Made by a program: the position numbers and the translations under genes
Source of the DNA: Symsagittifera roscoffensis
Lineage: Eukaryota; Xenacoelomorpha; Acoela; Convolutidae
DNA: 64,000 nucleotides
Reading direction: 5' to 3'
Assembly: GCF_963678635.1 (NCBI RefSeq)
Contig: NC_087069.1
Location: 10,995,206-11,059,205, forward strand
The notes under the pieces: generated by a model
Databases searched by the model: none
What the model saw: only the letters and a program-made list of their open reading frames with translations
Told to the model about the DNA's origin: nothing
Part shown: positions 23,502-34,511 of the stretch, piece by piece
How positions within the stretch are numbered: position 1 is the stretch's first letter
Layout of the letters: each line of letters starts with the position of its first letter

Positions 23502-24350
23502 GTGCACGATGGACCGTCACCAAGGCCAGAGACAAAACCGGACCCAGAAACACAGCCAGAGTCAGATAATGGCCTCCGTACAGACGCAGCTGCTATCAAG
23601 CGGGTCGAGGAAGCGAACTTAGAACGGCGGAAGAAGGGGCCCCGAATCGGAATGAACTGGTTTTTCACGAAGCTGAGGCAAGAGCACGTTCCAGATTATT
23701 TTTTGCTCTTGGAAATGAGGGTAGAAAAAAATGGTACAAGCATTCCCACGTTTCCATCTTAATCTGTTATCGTGCGTACGCCTTCAAAGTGGAATTAAAT
23801 TCACCATAGTACGCATCAGACTCTACAATTCTTGGTAATTGGAGGCTAACGAATCCTTGTTGTCCTTCCATTCGAGGTTGTCGGCCCACGGCCCAGGCAG
23901 CATGTTGTAACTGATGTGCAGAGTACATTGATTCGGAAAAATTATGGCCATGACGGAAATCTAAAACTGGCGCATCTAGAAATCTAGAACGGAGCATCTG
24001 CGTCCATGGAGTTTCAGAATATCCTGCCTCATATTAAGAACAATTCACCATTTAGTCTACCAAAAATTAATTAAGAACCAACGTTTTCGGTTCAATCATG
24101 GCGGGGTGGTGAACAAACCTCATTCCGCAAACAGAACACCCAAGACAGAAAGAATCAAAAGCAATCAAAGATACTTCTTTGGCAACACATTTTCCGCCAA
24201 TCATCGGAAAAACTGCCCAGCGTGACACGTGGAGTGCCGGTCGTGCAAGAAGAGAGGGCACTTCGCACAAATGTGTAATTCTACTAAGCACTGCGTTAAC
24301 CAAGTGGAGGAGGAAGATTCCCATGTGAGTCTTGAACAGAGGTTGATCAT
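23502..24350 (+). pseudogene. Gag remnant with zinc knuckle
   Basis: An ORF at 23502-23762 begins MHDGPSPRPETKPDP and is rich in Pro, Glu and basic residues. Further on, at about 24215-24270, the plus strand reads CRSCKKRGHFAQMC, a complete CX2CX4HX4C zinc knuckle, followed by acidic VEEEDSH. The part between them is shifted and has stops. When intact it would package the element RNA. Confidence 0.6.
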
Positions 24351-24353
24351 ATT

Positions 24354-24990
24354 GTGATTGAGCAGGATGCAGACAGCGAACTTGAGTATCGTATTCGCAG
24401 CATTCAGCCACGAAATAAACGTTCCATAGTACAAATTTGCCGCCTCGAATTACTGAAACCTAACCGAGGTACGCCTCGTAATATAAATGTTATGCTACGC
24501 TCGGAGCAAAATCATTTTATGCCACTAGACACAGGCAGCCCTGGGTGTTTCTTGAATAAACAGACAGCGGATATTTTACTCCGTCATAATCCTCAATTCG
24601 TTGATGTACAAAATTTGCCAAATGAGTTCTCTTATGAAGATTATAACACGGACTCAATTAAAGTTTTTGGCAGTCTGTCCATCCCAATATCGTCCGGTGG
24701 GTGGAGAAAATTCATAACGCCATTTTCCTGGTGTCGGAGATTAGAACTCGTTCTTTACTGGGAATGGAATTGCAACGCTCACTCGGCATACACGCAATTC
24801 AACGAAGTTTGTTCACTAGAATCGGAAGATCTAAATCTCACCAAGTCCGTACCAATTTGATGGACCCACTAATCCCAAGGCAGATTAAAGGTCGGAAGAT
24901 GCCCATCCATATTCAGGTGCTCATCCATCGAGAAGATGCTCAGGCATCGAGTGTCAGAGGAATTAAAGGCGCTGTTTAGAAATGTTCACA
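24354..24990 (+). pseudogene. Retropepsin domain of the nested gypsy
   Basis: ORF 24354-24860 contains FMPLDTGSPGCFLNKQTADI, with the Asp-Thr-Gly catalytic triad of aspartic proteases near residue 60, then LSIPISSGGWRKF. A frameshift near 24710 moves the flap and C-terminal part (SEIRTRSLLGMELQR) into another frame. In the parent element this processes Gag-Pol. It directly follows the zinc knuckle region, as expected. Confidence 0.65.
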
Positions 24991-25009
24991 TTACTATGTT
25001 CAACAAATG

Positions 25010-25720
25010 TACCACGGGCCACTTCTTTAACCCGATAGATATTACTGCAAAAAAATGGCTCGAGTAAGTTCGCTATGAACGATAAATCTCTTAATGCGCA
25101 AATCTGGAAAAATAAGTACACAATGCCAAACATTCCAGAACTGAACGACTGGGCCACCCAGATCATTACCAGTGATGTCCCTGTCTCGGTGTGTTTGCCT
25201 CACTTGACCTAAAATATGCGTTTAGTCAGATCAGGCTCTCAGAGCCGACGAGTTTTCATTATAATTTCAAAATAATAGGAACACACCGATTCAAAACTGG
25301 GTTTTTCAGCTGAATGGATATGCTGTCCGAGTTTTAAAAGGCGATGGATTGTATGCTGCAAGGATTTCCGTGAACTTTTTGCTATGTAGATGTTTTTCTT
25401 GTGTTCTCAAAAATGGCACTGTCAAAACACAACGACATCGTCCATGAAATCCCATTGCTTAGATGAAGAAGGTTTAGCTTTGTGTATCTAAATGCGAGTT
25501 CGCGGTGGATAAGCTAGAATGGCTGGGACTCGATATCCATTCGTCGGGTTACTCCCCCAATTGTTCAAAGATTTGTTTAGTCAAAATTCTGGCCGCTCCC
25601 AGGACACTCAAGCAGCTTCGATCCTTCATGGGTACCCTAAGCCATTTCCAAAAGTTCAGAATCTTACGTTTGAGTTTTGCGAATCTTTAAGCTCTGTATT
25701 AAAAATAAGTTAACCTGGAA
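25010..25720 (+). pseudogene. Reverse transcriptase remnant
   Basis: Readable pieces across frames are ITSDVPVSV.FASLDLKYAFSQIRL (first catalytic Asp), FKTGFFQL, then CYVDVFLVFS at about 25384, and WLGLDIHSSGYSP with LKQLRSFMGTLSHFQKF at 25520-25670. The catalytic box, normally F/Y-x-Asp-Asp, reads Tyr-Val-Asp-Val, so one metal-binding Asp is lost. The motif order is standard for Ty3/gypsy. Inactive. Confidence 0.7.
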
Positions 25721-26040
25721 AGAGTCTCAAGAAGTCGCATTTGAGAAACTTTTAGGCCTGATTGTAGAAACCAGCAATTTGTTCTTGTACGACCCTGCCA
25801 AAAACACTCATGTAAAGTGTAATGCCACCCACAGTGGACTTGGAGCGCTTCTTGAACAAGAAACAGAGACAGGTTTGTGAGTTCATATTTCGTTCGTTTC
25901 GCGATTTCCCTACTCAGCAGAACTAAAATATAGTACGAATGAACTTGAACTATTAGCTCGGGTCTGGACATCTGATTATTTTCGCAAACATCTACTCGGC
26001 AATAATTTGAGATACTCACGGAACATTAAGCCAAAAATTT
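25721..26040 (+). pseudogene. RNase H remnant
   Basis: Reads LTWKESQEVAFEKL, LFLYDPAKNTHVKCNATHSG, LGALLEQE, a TGA, then YSTNELELLARVWTSDYFRK. The first catalytic Asp of the usual xDAS motif is Asn here. The region ends at about 26040 with a stop. Confidence 0.7.
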
Positions 26041-26631
26041 GGCCGTAAAAGAACACAAAGAACCCCGTTTAACATGTTGGGTGGATCGGTTATTGCCCTT
26101 CGACTATGAACTCAGGTATGTGCTCGGCGCTACTTTAAGTATGGCTGGTTATCTCTTCCTACATTCAAAGTCCTACATTCAAAGCAGCTCCCAGTTCAGT
26201 TTATGACCAATTAAGTGTCATAAATCCATTGAAAACTTCACTCAAGCGTGCAATTACATGTGGGTGGATGCTGCCACCATATCTTTCCGCCATATCTTTC
26301 CATCGAGTGTCGGTAGGGGGCGACCAAGTTGTGTCGCACTCTTAGGGGAAATTCGGCGGTTTCAAACCGGGAGAGGGCGTCAGCCTCTTCTAAGGAGATT
26401 TCATCCTTTTAGAGCGCAGATTGGTTTCACGTCATTTGCCACCACAAATGGGGTATATTTTCACGAGCAGTTTCAACCAATCACGTTTGAGTTCAAACTC
26501 AATTCATTCGCTGCACAGGCAAAAATTTGACGGGTCGCATAGCCATTTAGAAAAAAAACGCTTTTAAAACATCAATCCAGTAAAAGGCGGGCGATTGTGC
26601 CCATTCTGCTTTTAGCCAATCAAATTCAGGT
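26041..26631 (+). other. Undefined spacer within the nested gypsy
   Basis: Short open pieces, such as 26258-26530 with many Arg and Phe, but no recognisable domain. Probably decayed connection or spacer sequence. Confidence 0.35.
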
Positions 26632-26979
26632 ATGCAAATTGCAATAAGTCAAGATCATTACCAGTCATTTTCAAATCAGTTTTGTCATATTGTTCACTCG
26701 AATTCAGCTGTCCAATCAAATTTCAATAATAGTTCTCCTCTAATTGAAGCAACCTTACCAGATAATACGTCAATCCGAGAGAACTTATTAGATTTTGAGG
26801 AGAATTTCATTATTTTTGAATTGACCCCAATGAACCCTGTACACACTCGCGCTCTCTTAGACTCAACCGGCTCCAATCTCTCAGAATTCTGGCTAGGAAG
26901 AAACTTCAGGGAACTCCCAAAACTCCAGTCCAATCAAACGCAATTTTTGTCGAAAATTGGTGGCAAAACGACTTTCTAA
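26632..26979 (+). pseudogene. Second retropepsin-like site in the nested gypsy
   Basis: An ORF of 115 codons containing HTRALLDSTGSNLSEFWLGR near residues 68-88. This matches the LLD-S/T-G-S core of a retropepsin with one extra residue between Asp and Gly. It is followed by LPKLQSNQ and KIGGKTTF. It lies after RNase H, an unusual place for a protease. It may come from a second inserted gypsy fragment or from a duplicated protease. Confidence 0.45.
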
Positions 26980-27459
26980 TCGGGCACGTCGGCTACGCTC
27001 TAGAAAAGGAGTGTGTGCCATCGAAACAGAACGTTTGTCTCACAGGACTTGAAGGAGATTGTTGGTCTGTCCAGTCTGTTCGACGTCGGTTTACTCGCAA
27101 ATTTAACGGACGAAGACGAGTTTCATGGACCGATGAAGCGACTAATCTTAGACAATGATGTCCAAAATTTCTCCAAACAAGGTCTTTACATCCTTAGCGT
27201 CGGCGGTGGACAATTGCATCCTATATGACAGCAAGCTGGCAGATCCGTCCATTTTGACGCAGTTAAACCGGTCTTATCTCAGACAACAGGTCGTGATCGA
27301 GGCGGCCGAGTAAATCTGGTGGCTCTACTTGAACAGGCAGATTGTCGATAAAAGCTAAATGTGCATGGCAAGCACGAAGTTTGGTACGAAACTTAAGTTG
27401 AATAAAACAGCCAATACTTTCCTCGCGCTTCCAACTCTCTCCTCGCCTAATGAAGAATT

Positions 27460-28400
27460 GCAATTAGACTTTGCGGGCCCGCTGCCGAGAAAGAGACGCG
27501 AAAGGGAAGAAAGTTTTTATCTTGGTAGCCGTAGATAGGTACTCAAATTTTCTGCCCGTTCTCCTAACTAGAAATACCGACTCCAAAATGATTGTTAAAT
27601 TCCTAAAAGCATATATGTTTATGCACAGCATACTAAAATCTATTCGCACAGATCACGGCTCATGGTTTCAGAGCCCAGTGCCAAAGGATTTTGCAATGGC
27701 TTGGGATTGAACGTTTCTTCTGCCCAGTCGGAGATCATCGCGGCTGTGGGTTAGTGGAACGGAAAATTCAAACCATAAAACGTAAGCTGTGTACCAAAGC
27801 GTTTAGTCTACTTTACAATGATCTTAACAACATTTTTTTGTACAGTCTTTGAAGACCTTAGGAAATCCAAACGCCGGACTCTTAAAATTTTTTTTTGAGC
27901 TATATTAGGGCCGTAAGTCAAAAATGGAACTCTCTTTGCCATGAATACGATTCTTGAAAATATTTCAGATCAGAGTACCCTCGCACGGAGCCTCCTGAAA
28001 CCGGAAGATCGACTCAGCCAGGACTAAAGCTGTGACAGATTGAAGGTGGTAAAACGTGGTTCTTTCAGCTCAGATGTGGCTCCCCGCTTCAAGAAGGCGG
28101 TACCCGGGTCAAAAGATAGCTGCATTACAAGGCCCTCAAAGATCTCGCTCTAGCCTCTTATCGTTAGAGTCAATTGAGGCGAAACATCATTGTGGAGACG
28201 GGGCGCAAAAAGATGCGAGAGCATGGGTCCCGAAACAATGAAATTGCCATTGCCCATAAGAATGGTCTCAGTAAGATTACCTAAGATCCTAAGACGGTGT
28301 TGCCGATGCTCCCGTATACACGGACACTGGAAAAGTATTTCGAAAAAATCAAATAGCTCTGAAATGCAACTTTTATACCCGTGAAGTTTTAGCTAAAAGA
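27460..28400 (+). pseudogene. Integrase remnant
   Basis: The core reads LDFAGPLPRKRR, then KKVFILVAVDRYSNFLPVLL, IVKFLKAYMFMHSILKSIRT and DHGSWF. This covers the first Asp (LDFAGP) and the second Asp (RTDHG), with the Glu region (SEIIAAVG.WNGK) near 27735. A C-terminal piece RGSFSSDVAPRFKKA follows near 28060. Frameshifts occur throughout. Confidence 0.7.
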
Positions 28401-28624
28401 ACAGCAGCCTCCAAATAAGGAGTCAAGGCCGGCCAGAGCTCGGTTCCGAGGAAAAACGCCCCAAAAGAATCAATTTCTATGCAGTTTCCGAGATTCCCTT
28501 TTTCTTTAGTGCCAGCACCTCAAAAACGAATAGTGGAACCACTTGTAGTTTTCTTATCCGATTCGGATACTCCAGACGCGGCCAAAAAGACAAAATTCAC
28601 TCACCTAGGAGGTCTCCTAGGAAT

Positions 28625-29276
28625 ATGTCAACCTCTAGCCGGGCAGTGAGGATAAACTCAGCCTCTCCCCAGTCACCTGCGGCACAGGACTTAGTTCACA
28701 CGCAATCAACTCCAGTGTACTCGTCTCTGCCTTTGGAACCGCCCAAGTTGGGCCTCGACATGTCGGAATATTCTGTTGCCACTCTGCCAGCGACCCAAAA
28801 ACCCCTCACTTCCATACCGGTACACAATTACGGTAGTATCAGACATCCCAGCAGCCACTCCGGTTCCCACTTTAGTCACTTCAGGGGACGCGAAGTCGGA
28901 TCTTGTTTCTTCAGGCAGTGCTACTAGTTCCGGCCACCAAAATCTGCGGCTCAGGATTACAAAGTCTTCCTCTTCTAATACCAGGGCTTCAGGACGGAAC
29001 AGGAGGGCTCCGGCCAGATACGGAAGCCCTGTTCGCAATTCCGTCAAAGAAGTGGAAGAATCTGCTGCGTCTCCTCCTTTGCCCGCCCCAGATGTGGCCA
29101 ACTCTCCAGTAACACCGAAGCGTCGTTACATTTGGAGGAACATCGAAAAGTTATCCAGTCAAGCCCGACGCCCAAAAAGTAGTCCCCGAGGGGAATCGTC
29201 TTCAAAAAATAAAATAGTGTCAACCATTATAAACTTTCTGCCTGAAACTCATTACAAATTTGTCAGTAGCTTTTGA
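28625..29276 (+). pseudogene. Ser/Pro-rich integrase tail
   Basis: Two overlapping frames, 28625-28927 and 28776-29276. The second has SGRNRRAPARYGSP, the RxRRxPxRYG motif often found at the C-terminal end of gypsy and copia integrases, within a Ser/Pro/Arg-rich region ending at a stop at 29276. One frameshift in 28776-28927 would link them. Confidence 0.5.
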
Positions 29277-29427
29277 GTCCTAAAATGTTAAGTTTTGTTT
29301 TCCTCAGCTTTATTTCTATTCCCACACAGGTGGTGTACTGTTGGTGTTATTGTGAAAATTTAATTACGTTGTAAGATTTTTGACATAGCCCAGGTATGTC
29401 ATGCCACTTAAATACTATACTATACGC

Positions 29428-29745
29428 TGCATCCTTTGTTGCAGTTTCTGTAGTGGCGCCAAGGTCGCCCACCAGTCGGACTAAGTTATTTCACATGTCA
29501 TTATATTTATACTAACCTGTCTTCATATCGGCCTACGAATCAGACAGATCCTCTTTTGTTACGTTAGACTACCAAACTCAAACTCTATTTGTTTTTTTTG
29601 GTCCTGAACACTTCATGTATATTAAGTTATTTCACCTTTTCGGACATTATAAAAATCTAACTTCTAAGTACGTAAATCAGGCGTACAAAATTTATACATA
29701 GATTCAGTATCTCATTTTACCGAGATTAATCAGTCTCAGAGTTCG
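29428..29745 (+). repeat. 3' LTR of the nested gypsy
   Basis: Partner of the 5' LTR, with the same order of shared segments from TGCATCC..TTGCAG through ggcgtaca. About 35 bases longer than the 5' copy because of small insertions. No good polypurine tract adjoins it. Confidence 0.8.
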
Positions 29746-29751
29746 GCAAAT

Positions 29752-30020
29752 GTCAATTATAATCGAATATAATGGATTAAAATGGATAAATAGTTCAAAA
29801 ACAGCCAATTATAATAGATTATCTTGGCAAAAACAATGGATTTCAGTGACAAACATAAGGGATTATAATCGTTTATAATGGATAATAATGGATTGATTTT
29901 TTTTCAAAATAATCGATAACAATGGCAATATAATCGATTTCGTTGTCTGAATTTTACATCTGTAATTGATTATAATGGATTATTTTTGTCTCGGGAACCC
30001 ATGATAATCGATTAAAATCC
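29752..30020. repeat. AT-palindrome block 2
   Basis: Units such as ttataatcgaatataatggatt, attataatagattat and taatcgtttataatggata, directly after the 3' LTR and up to the inverted end at 30025. Confidence 0.7.
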
Positions 30021-30036
30021 ATATGCGCTCGGTGCG

Positions 30037-31240
30037 AAGGTTGGAGAGTGGTAATAATAAAGGTCCACATTTTGTAACAAAAAAGTTCGCATTTAGGTGC
30101 TCTTAGAGTCTGAATTATAGCGATAAAGAATAAAAGTTAAGCTAAGCATCTGCTTTTGTTTTTTCCTAGAGCAGCTAAATGTTTACCAAGAAAAATGGTT
30201 AACCAGTAAGGGAAAAAATCGAGATGCGGCTGTGAATTAACCAAATTATAACGCAAAAAATGACAGAGCAGAATTTTTAAACTAATAAAAGTACAAGCAG
30301 TATTTTCAAAAAATTTACGCGGTGTATTTTCTGTTTGACTCTCTGTTAACTTTGTTCAAATTTGAGCGTAATGTATTTTAAATTTCCAAATCTATGTAGA
30401 AAGTTGTTTTGTGACTGAATTTGACTTAAGTTATGAAGAGTTGCCTAACTGAAGCACACATTAACTTATAACTAAAGTAACAAAATTATTTTGTCATTAC
30501 TTGATCATTTTTCTATAACCACAAAAAACGCTGTAGATTGTAAATTATAAATTAAGCGTTCGCTAATAACTGTTGTTTGGTTAGTTGATCCAAACTACAA
30601 CACAAAATTGGCCTGTCGCAAGTTGCAAGATCTATAAATAGTTAATTAAGCATAGCTTATAGATTTTAACAAACTCTCGGACGGACAAAACATTTTATTG
30701 CATTTTGTTTACATCTTCGACTACTTTCGGAGACCAAAAATTTTAAAAAAAAACTCAGCATAAAAAATTCGGCATCATTTTTGTATCACGTCCTTAAACC
30801 TCTACGTTTTCTGGTTTAGTACGTTTACTCAAGCCCACGTTTAGTGAAAACATCCAGCATTGTGTTACTACAATGATGTACTGTCCGAGCTCTGTACAAT
30901 AGAGTCGTTCGATGATAAGCTGAATTTTGTTTTTTTGCTTAGTTTCTTGTACAAAATCCATTAATTACAACCAAAGTTGATTTTTATTTGTTATATGCTA
31001 TATAAACATATTCAGATTTTTTTGACATTTTTTTTGAAAAGCGGGAAACGTTTTTATCACAGAGTTTTTCTATAAAAATGTTGTAAATTAGCGGAATTGT
31101 CCTACAAGTCTTCTAATAAAGTTCTAAGGTTTAACGATCTTGCATTGCACGCATCCAGTTTCAAGATTATATTAAGATTTTACGATTAGATACGACTATA
31201 TACGATTATATATTACGATTATATTATGATTTTAGTACCA
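30037..31240. other. AT-rich noncoding
   Basis: No coding frame or clear repeat. Near 31165-31240 there is a short degenerate run of acgattatatta units that leads into palindrome block 3. Confidence 0.4.
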
Positions 31241-31254
31241 GTCTTACTAAAAAT

Positions 31255-31490
31255 GAGAAACAATCGATTTTAATCAACTAATAATCGATTATAATCTCTC
31301 TTTTTGAAATCTAACTATGGTTAATTATAATCCATTATAATCGATTATAATCAACTTTTTTTTCGTCTGTTTTTCGATACAATTATAATCGATTATGATT
31401 TAAAATGATCAATTTTTTTTTCAGATTTCTATTTCATTAGTTTTGCACAAAAATCCATTATAATCGATTATAAATGATTATAATCTCTTT
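31255..31490. repeat. AT-palindrome block 3
   Basis: Contains ataatcgattataatctct, attataatccattataatcg and ccattataatcgattataa, the same unit family as blocks 1 and 2 but outside the element bounded at 30036. Confidence 0.7.
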
Positions 31491-31914
31491 TCTTTGTCCA
31501 ATTTTGTCTTCGGAGTTGCTTCTAGGTTGCGTATTTTTAATGCTTTTTGTAGACGTTGGTACCTATGAAAAATGAGACAAATTTTTTATAAGTTTTCCTA
31601 GTAATCAAATTTATACGTTTTTTTTTTTCATTTTATCCCCAATACAGTTGTTTTGTGATGCATATTTTGAGCTTTTTTGAACACCAAATTATCAGCAAGT
31701 TGATTTAGCTCTATGATTGATTCGGAAAATTTATTTTTCATCTACCGCGGGAACCTTTCCACTCACATGAAAGGATCTCCATGAAACTTTTGCTTCGTGG
31801 TAAAATTTTGTGTTCAGATGAACCAAAGTGTTCGAGAGATTTCTCTTTTAGAGATTTTCTTATTCACACAAAAATACTATCCCATAAGATATAATTCGAG
31901 TATAGGAAAATTTC

Positions 31915-32155
31915 GGCAAAATAAGAGATTATAATCGATTATAATCAATTATAATCGATTATAATTGATTTTAAGGGTTTTTAGTAAGGAGTTTAATCAA
32001 TTATTATTGATTATAAGATTATAATCTCTTGGAAATTATCACGATTATAATCAATTATAAATCCCTTAAAGACCTAATTTTGGTAATTATAATCAATTAT
32101 AATTGTCACAAAATCATCATTATAATCCGTTATAATCAATTACTTACGCCTAAAC
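31915..32155. repeat. AT-palindrome block 4
   Basis: The densest block: gattataatcgattataatc, aattataatcgattataatt and attataatcaattata units in both orientations. An 82-codon ORF across it (32029-32277) has an Ile/Asn-only N-terminal half and is a by-product. Confidence 0.7.
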
Positions 32156-32394
32156 TTGGATGCGGGTGGAAACGATCTGAAAATAATTGTCCAAAAAATC
32201 TACACAGACAATATATTGAAAGTAGCGTTATATTATTTTTGCCCAAATTTTCACACATGCTAATTATTTTCGTTTAAATTTTTACTTGATCATGCATTGC
32301 CTAATCATCCCTTTAAAAATTCATAGAAAATGGTTACACAATTTTAGCAAAAAATAAAATTAAATGTGTTTGATCTGCATTTATTCTCAGACTG

Positions 32395-33990
32395 GTTGTA
32401 TGGAATTGCATGACTGATTTTTCAGCCTATGTAGGCAAACCCGGTTAGAAAAATGTTTTAGATAACCCTTTTTGACACCGAAATTTTGATAACAAGAACT
32501 CAAAAAACAACATACGTTTCATTTGCCCTGATATTTCTTAAAGACGATTTTTAGCAATGTTGAACACTGATCAAAATTTTAATTGGCACTGTTGTACTTT
32601 GGCACTGTTGAATGATCCTTCAAGGGTGTTACCTCGGAATGACAAAAAAGCTAGTCATACAGTTTTCCTAATGCAATTAAGTAAAGAAAATTACAAGAAA
32701 GTCTATCATTGAAAGTTTTTCATTTGAAGGTTTTTCAAATGCTAGTCATCCAAATTTACTAATGCAATTAAATTAAGAAAATTGCAAGAAAATCTATCAT
32801 TGAAAGTTTTTCATTAGCCAAATTTTCGATAAACCAAAAAATTTAAATTTAATTTTTTTTTTCAATTTTTATATGATGCGTTTGTAGCCGAGCTCAATCA
32901 CCAAAGACCCTGGATTATTCATAACTAGAGAAACCAGAGGTTTGATGTACATTGCATTCGAAACGAAAAGAAAGAGGATGTTTTTGCTTTGCATGTACAT
33001 TGCATTCGAAACGAAAAGAAAGAGGATGTTTTATACAAAAAAATAAAATTAAGACAATTTTTTTTATTTTATCAAAATTTCCCAAAAGTTTCAATTCAGA
33101 AATTGATTTTTTAGCTTATAAGGCATTGATCAAGGCACACATAAACGTATCAAAGACAAATTAAAAAAACTGTTTATTGAAATTAAAATTTTTTTATAGT
33201 TGTCATCGAAAAAAAAAGCCAGTAAAACAGGTTCAATAATTATTTGTCTTGCCGAATAAGTTTTCTCTTTCATTTATGACGATACACCAAAATTTTGCCC
33301 AGAAGAAAAGAAAAATTAATTTGAAATTCGATCACCCCATTCTTGCAAAAATGTATGAAAGTTGTATGATTAGCCTTTTTCACAACAAAAGTTATGGAAT
33401 TGCATGGTTAGCATTTTTGGTCGATGTAGGTCAACCTGAAACAACAATCAGTGCCGAAGAACAACAGTGAGGAAATAAGCTTATGAAAAGTTTTAGAATT
33501 TTGGCACTGTCATATTTTAGCACTGCTGTACTTCCCCTTTCAAAAAATGAATTAAAAATTATCAAATTTGGCAAATTAGGATAAAAAAAGGGTATGATTG
33601 ACATTGTTTCTCAGACTGAATGTATGGAAAGTCTTGATTGACATTTTCAGCCTATGGAGGCTAACCCGGTTGAAAAACGTTTCAAATAACTCTTTTTCAC
33701 AAAAAGTTCGATTCCCATAGCTCAAAAACAACATAAACGTTCATCTGATTTAATGTTTCTTAAAAATGATTTCTGGCACTGTTGACCAATATGAGCATTC
33801 TGTTCGGAACTATTGTTCTTTGACACTGTTGATATTAAGGGAGGGTGGTTACCTCTGGGGTGGTACATAGTCATACAGTTTACATTTATGAAAAAAAAGT
33901 AATCAAAAATTTATTATGCATTAAAGGAAAGAAAATTCCAAGAAAATCTATAATTTTAAATTTTTTTCATTTGCTGAGCATTTTTCCATA
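32395..33990. repeat. Diverged direct duplication with ggcactgttg motifs
   Basis: 32395-32600 and 33610-33850 share tctcagactg.atgtatgg, tttttcagcctatg.aggc.aacccggtt, aaaaacaacata and the ggcactgttg motif. The ggcactgttgtacttyggcactg motif also lies near 33510 and, inverted, at 50100-50190. Inside 32656-32820 a shorter direct repeat (aatgcaatta..taatgaaa type, ctatcattgaaagtttttcat) occurs twice. No coding support. Confidence 0.5.
32945..33032 (+). repeat. Exact tandem repeat, 40 bases twice, period 48
   Basis: Two identical 40-base copies starting atgtacattgcattcgaaac at 32945 and 32993. The period is a multiple of three, so a small ORF (32952-33164) shows a repeated HSKRKERGCF motif. Identity of the copies suggests a recent duplication. 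Confidence 0.8.
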
Positions 33991-34028
33991 AGCAAACAAA
34001 AAACATATAAATTAAAGTAGTATGCAAA

Positions 34029-34165
34029 TAGTGCATTAGGTTCGCGGGGTTGTCATACAAGGATGGCCATTACGTATAGATCATAGTTGTCACCATGTGA
34101 TATCTGACAATCAATGGTCACCATGTAAAAATCCCAATTGTCATTGTCTTATAACGAGTAATGCA
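34029..34165. repeat. Left terminal inverted repeat of the Polinton
   Basis: Matches the reverse complement of 49825-49932: tagtgcatta, ttgtcataca.ggatg, tatctgacaa.caatggtcac and catgtaaaaatcc appear in the same order. Several mismatches, so the ends have drifted. Confidence 0.8.
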
Positions 34166-34511
34166 CATGTAAAGTAACGAAAGGATTTACTAAAGGATTT
34201 GCTCTTGGTGTTGGAAAGGATTTGCTAAATCTTCGTTCCAATGACAACTGATCTGTTTCACTGCGCTATCTCCAGTTTGCTCAATTCTTCTTACAACTTT
34301 GATTCAGTTTCGATTTATGTACAAATAGATACAAAAGTACGCTAGAAACACTTTCGTTTAAATGAAAAAGATTATATCCCCGGATAACTGGGTTCCAAAA
34401 TTAAACACAATCTCGCACTTAAATACGCACTAAAAACGGAATAGCGGTTAGTTAAATTTTATGAACACTATTCTCTTATTAAACCACTGAATTTCATTTA
34501 GTATACAGAAT
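34166..34511. other. Noncoding left margin of the Polinton
   Basis: Between the inverted repeat and the end of the polymerase ORF. Shows a small duplication around aaaggatttgct but no coding frame. Confidence 0.4.

Larger units (their letters stand above)
23118..29745 (+). mobile_element. Ty3/gypsy LTR retrotransposon, degenerate
   Basis: Bounded by two similar LTRs (23118-23400 and 29428-29745). Interior order on the plus strand: basic gag piece, zinc knuckle, retropepsin, reverse transcriptase, RNase H, a second retropepsin-like site, integrase, Ser/Pro-rich tail. This is the Ty3/gypsy order with integrase after RNase H. All ORFs are interrupted, and the reverse transcriptase and RNase H catalytic residues are altered. 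It is nested in the AT-palindrome repeat. Confidence 0.8.
22672..30036. mobile_element. AT-palindrome repeat element with 12-bp inverted ends, carrying a nested gypsy
   Basis: The left end reads CGCACCGAGCGC at 22672 and the right end reads GCGCTCGGTGCG at 30025-30036, exact inverted copies. Next to each end lie arrays of ATAATCGATTATAATGG-like palindromes (22690-22840 and 29752-30020). Between them sits the LTR retrotransposon at 23.1-29.7 kb. The right end, including tttttgtctcgg, recurs at 53905-53963. No transposase is visible, so if this is a DNA transposon it is non-autonomous. No clear target duplication seen. Confidence 0.5.

Noticed and set aside
24067-24434. Minus-strand Cys-rich ORFs
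   Set aside because: Shadows of the zinc knuckle and protease lead-in read on the plus strand.
28706-29101. 131-codon minus-strand ORF with Gly/Ala/Asp-rich start
   Set aside because: Antisense to the integrase tail with the RNRRAPARYG motif; its composition mirrors that tail.
22690-32155. CRISPR-like array from regularly recurring ATAATCGATTATAAT units
   Set aside because: Units are adjacent, variable in length and without spacers of constant size; host features are eukaryotic.
32029-32277. 82-codon Ile/Asn/Tyr-rich ORF
   Set aside because: Translation of the ATAATC palindrome array, not a gene.
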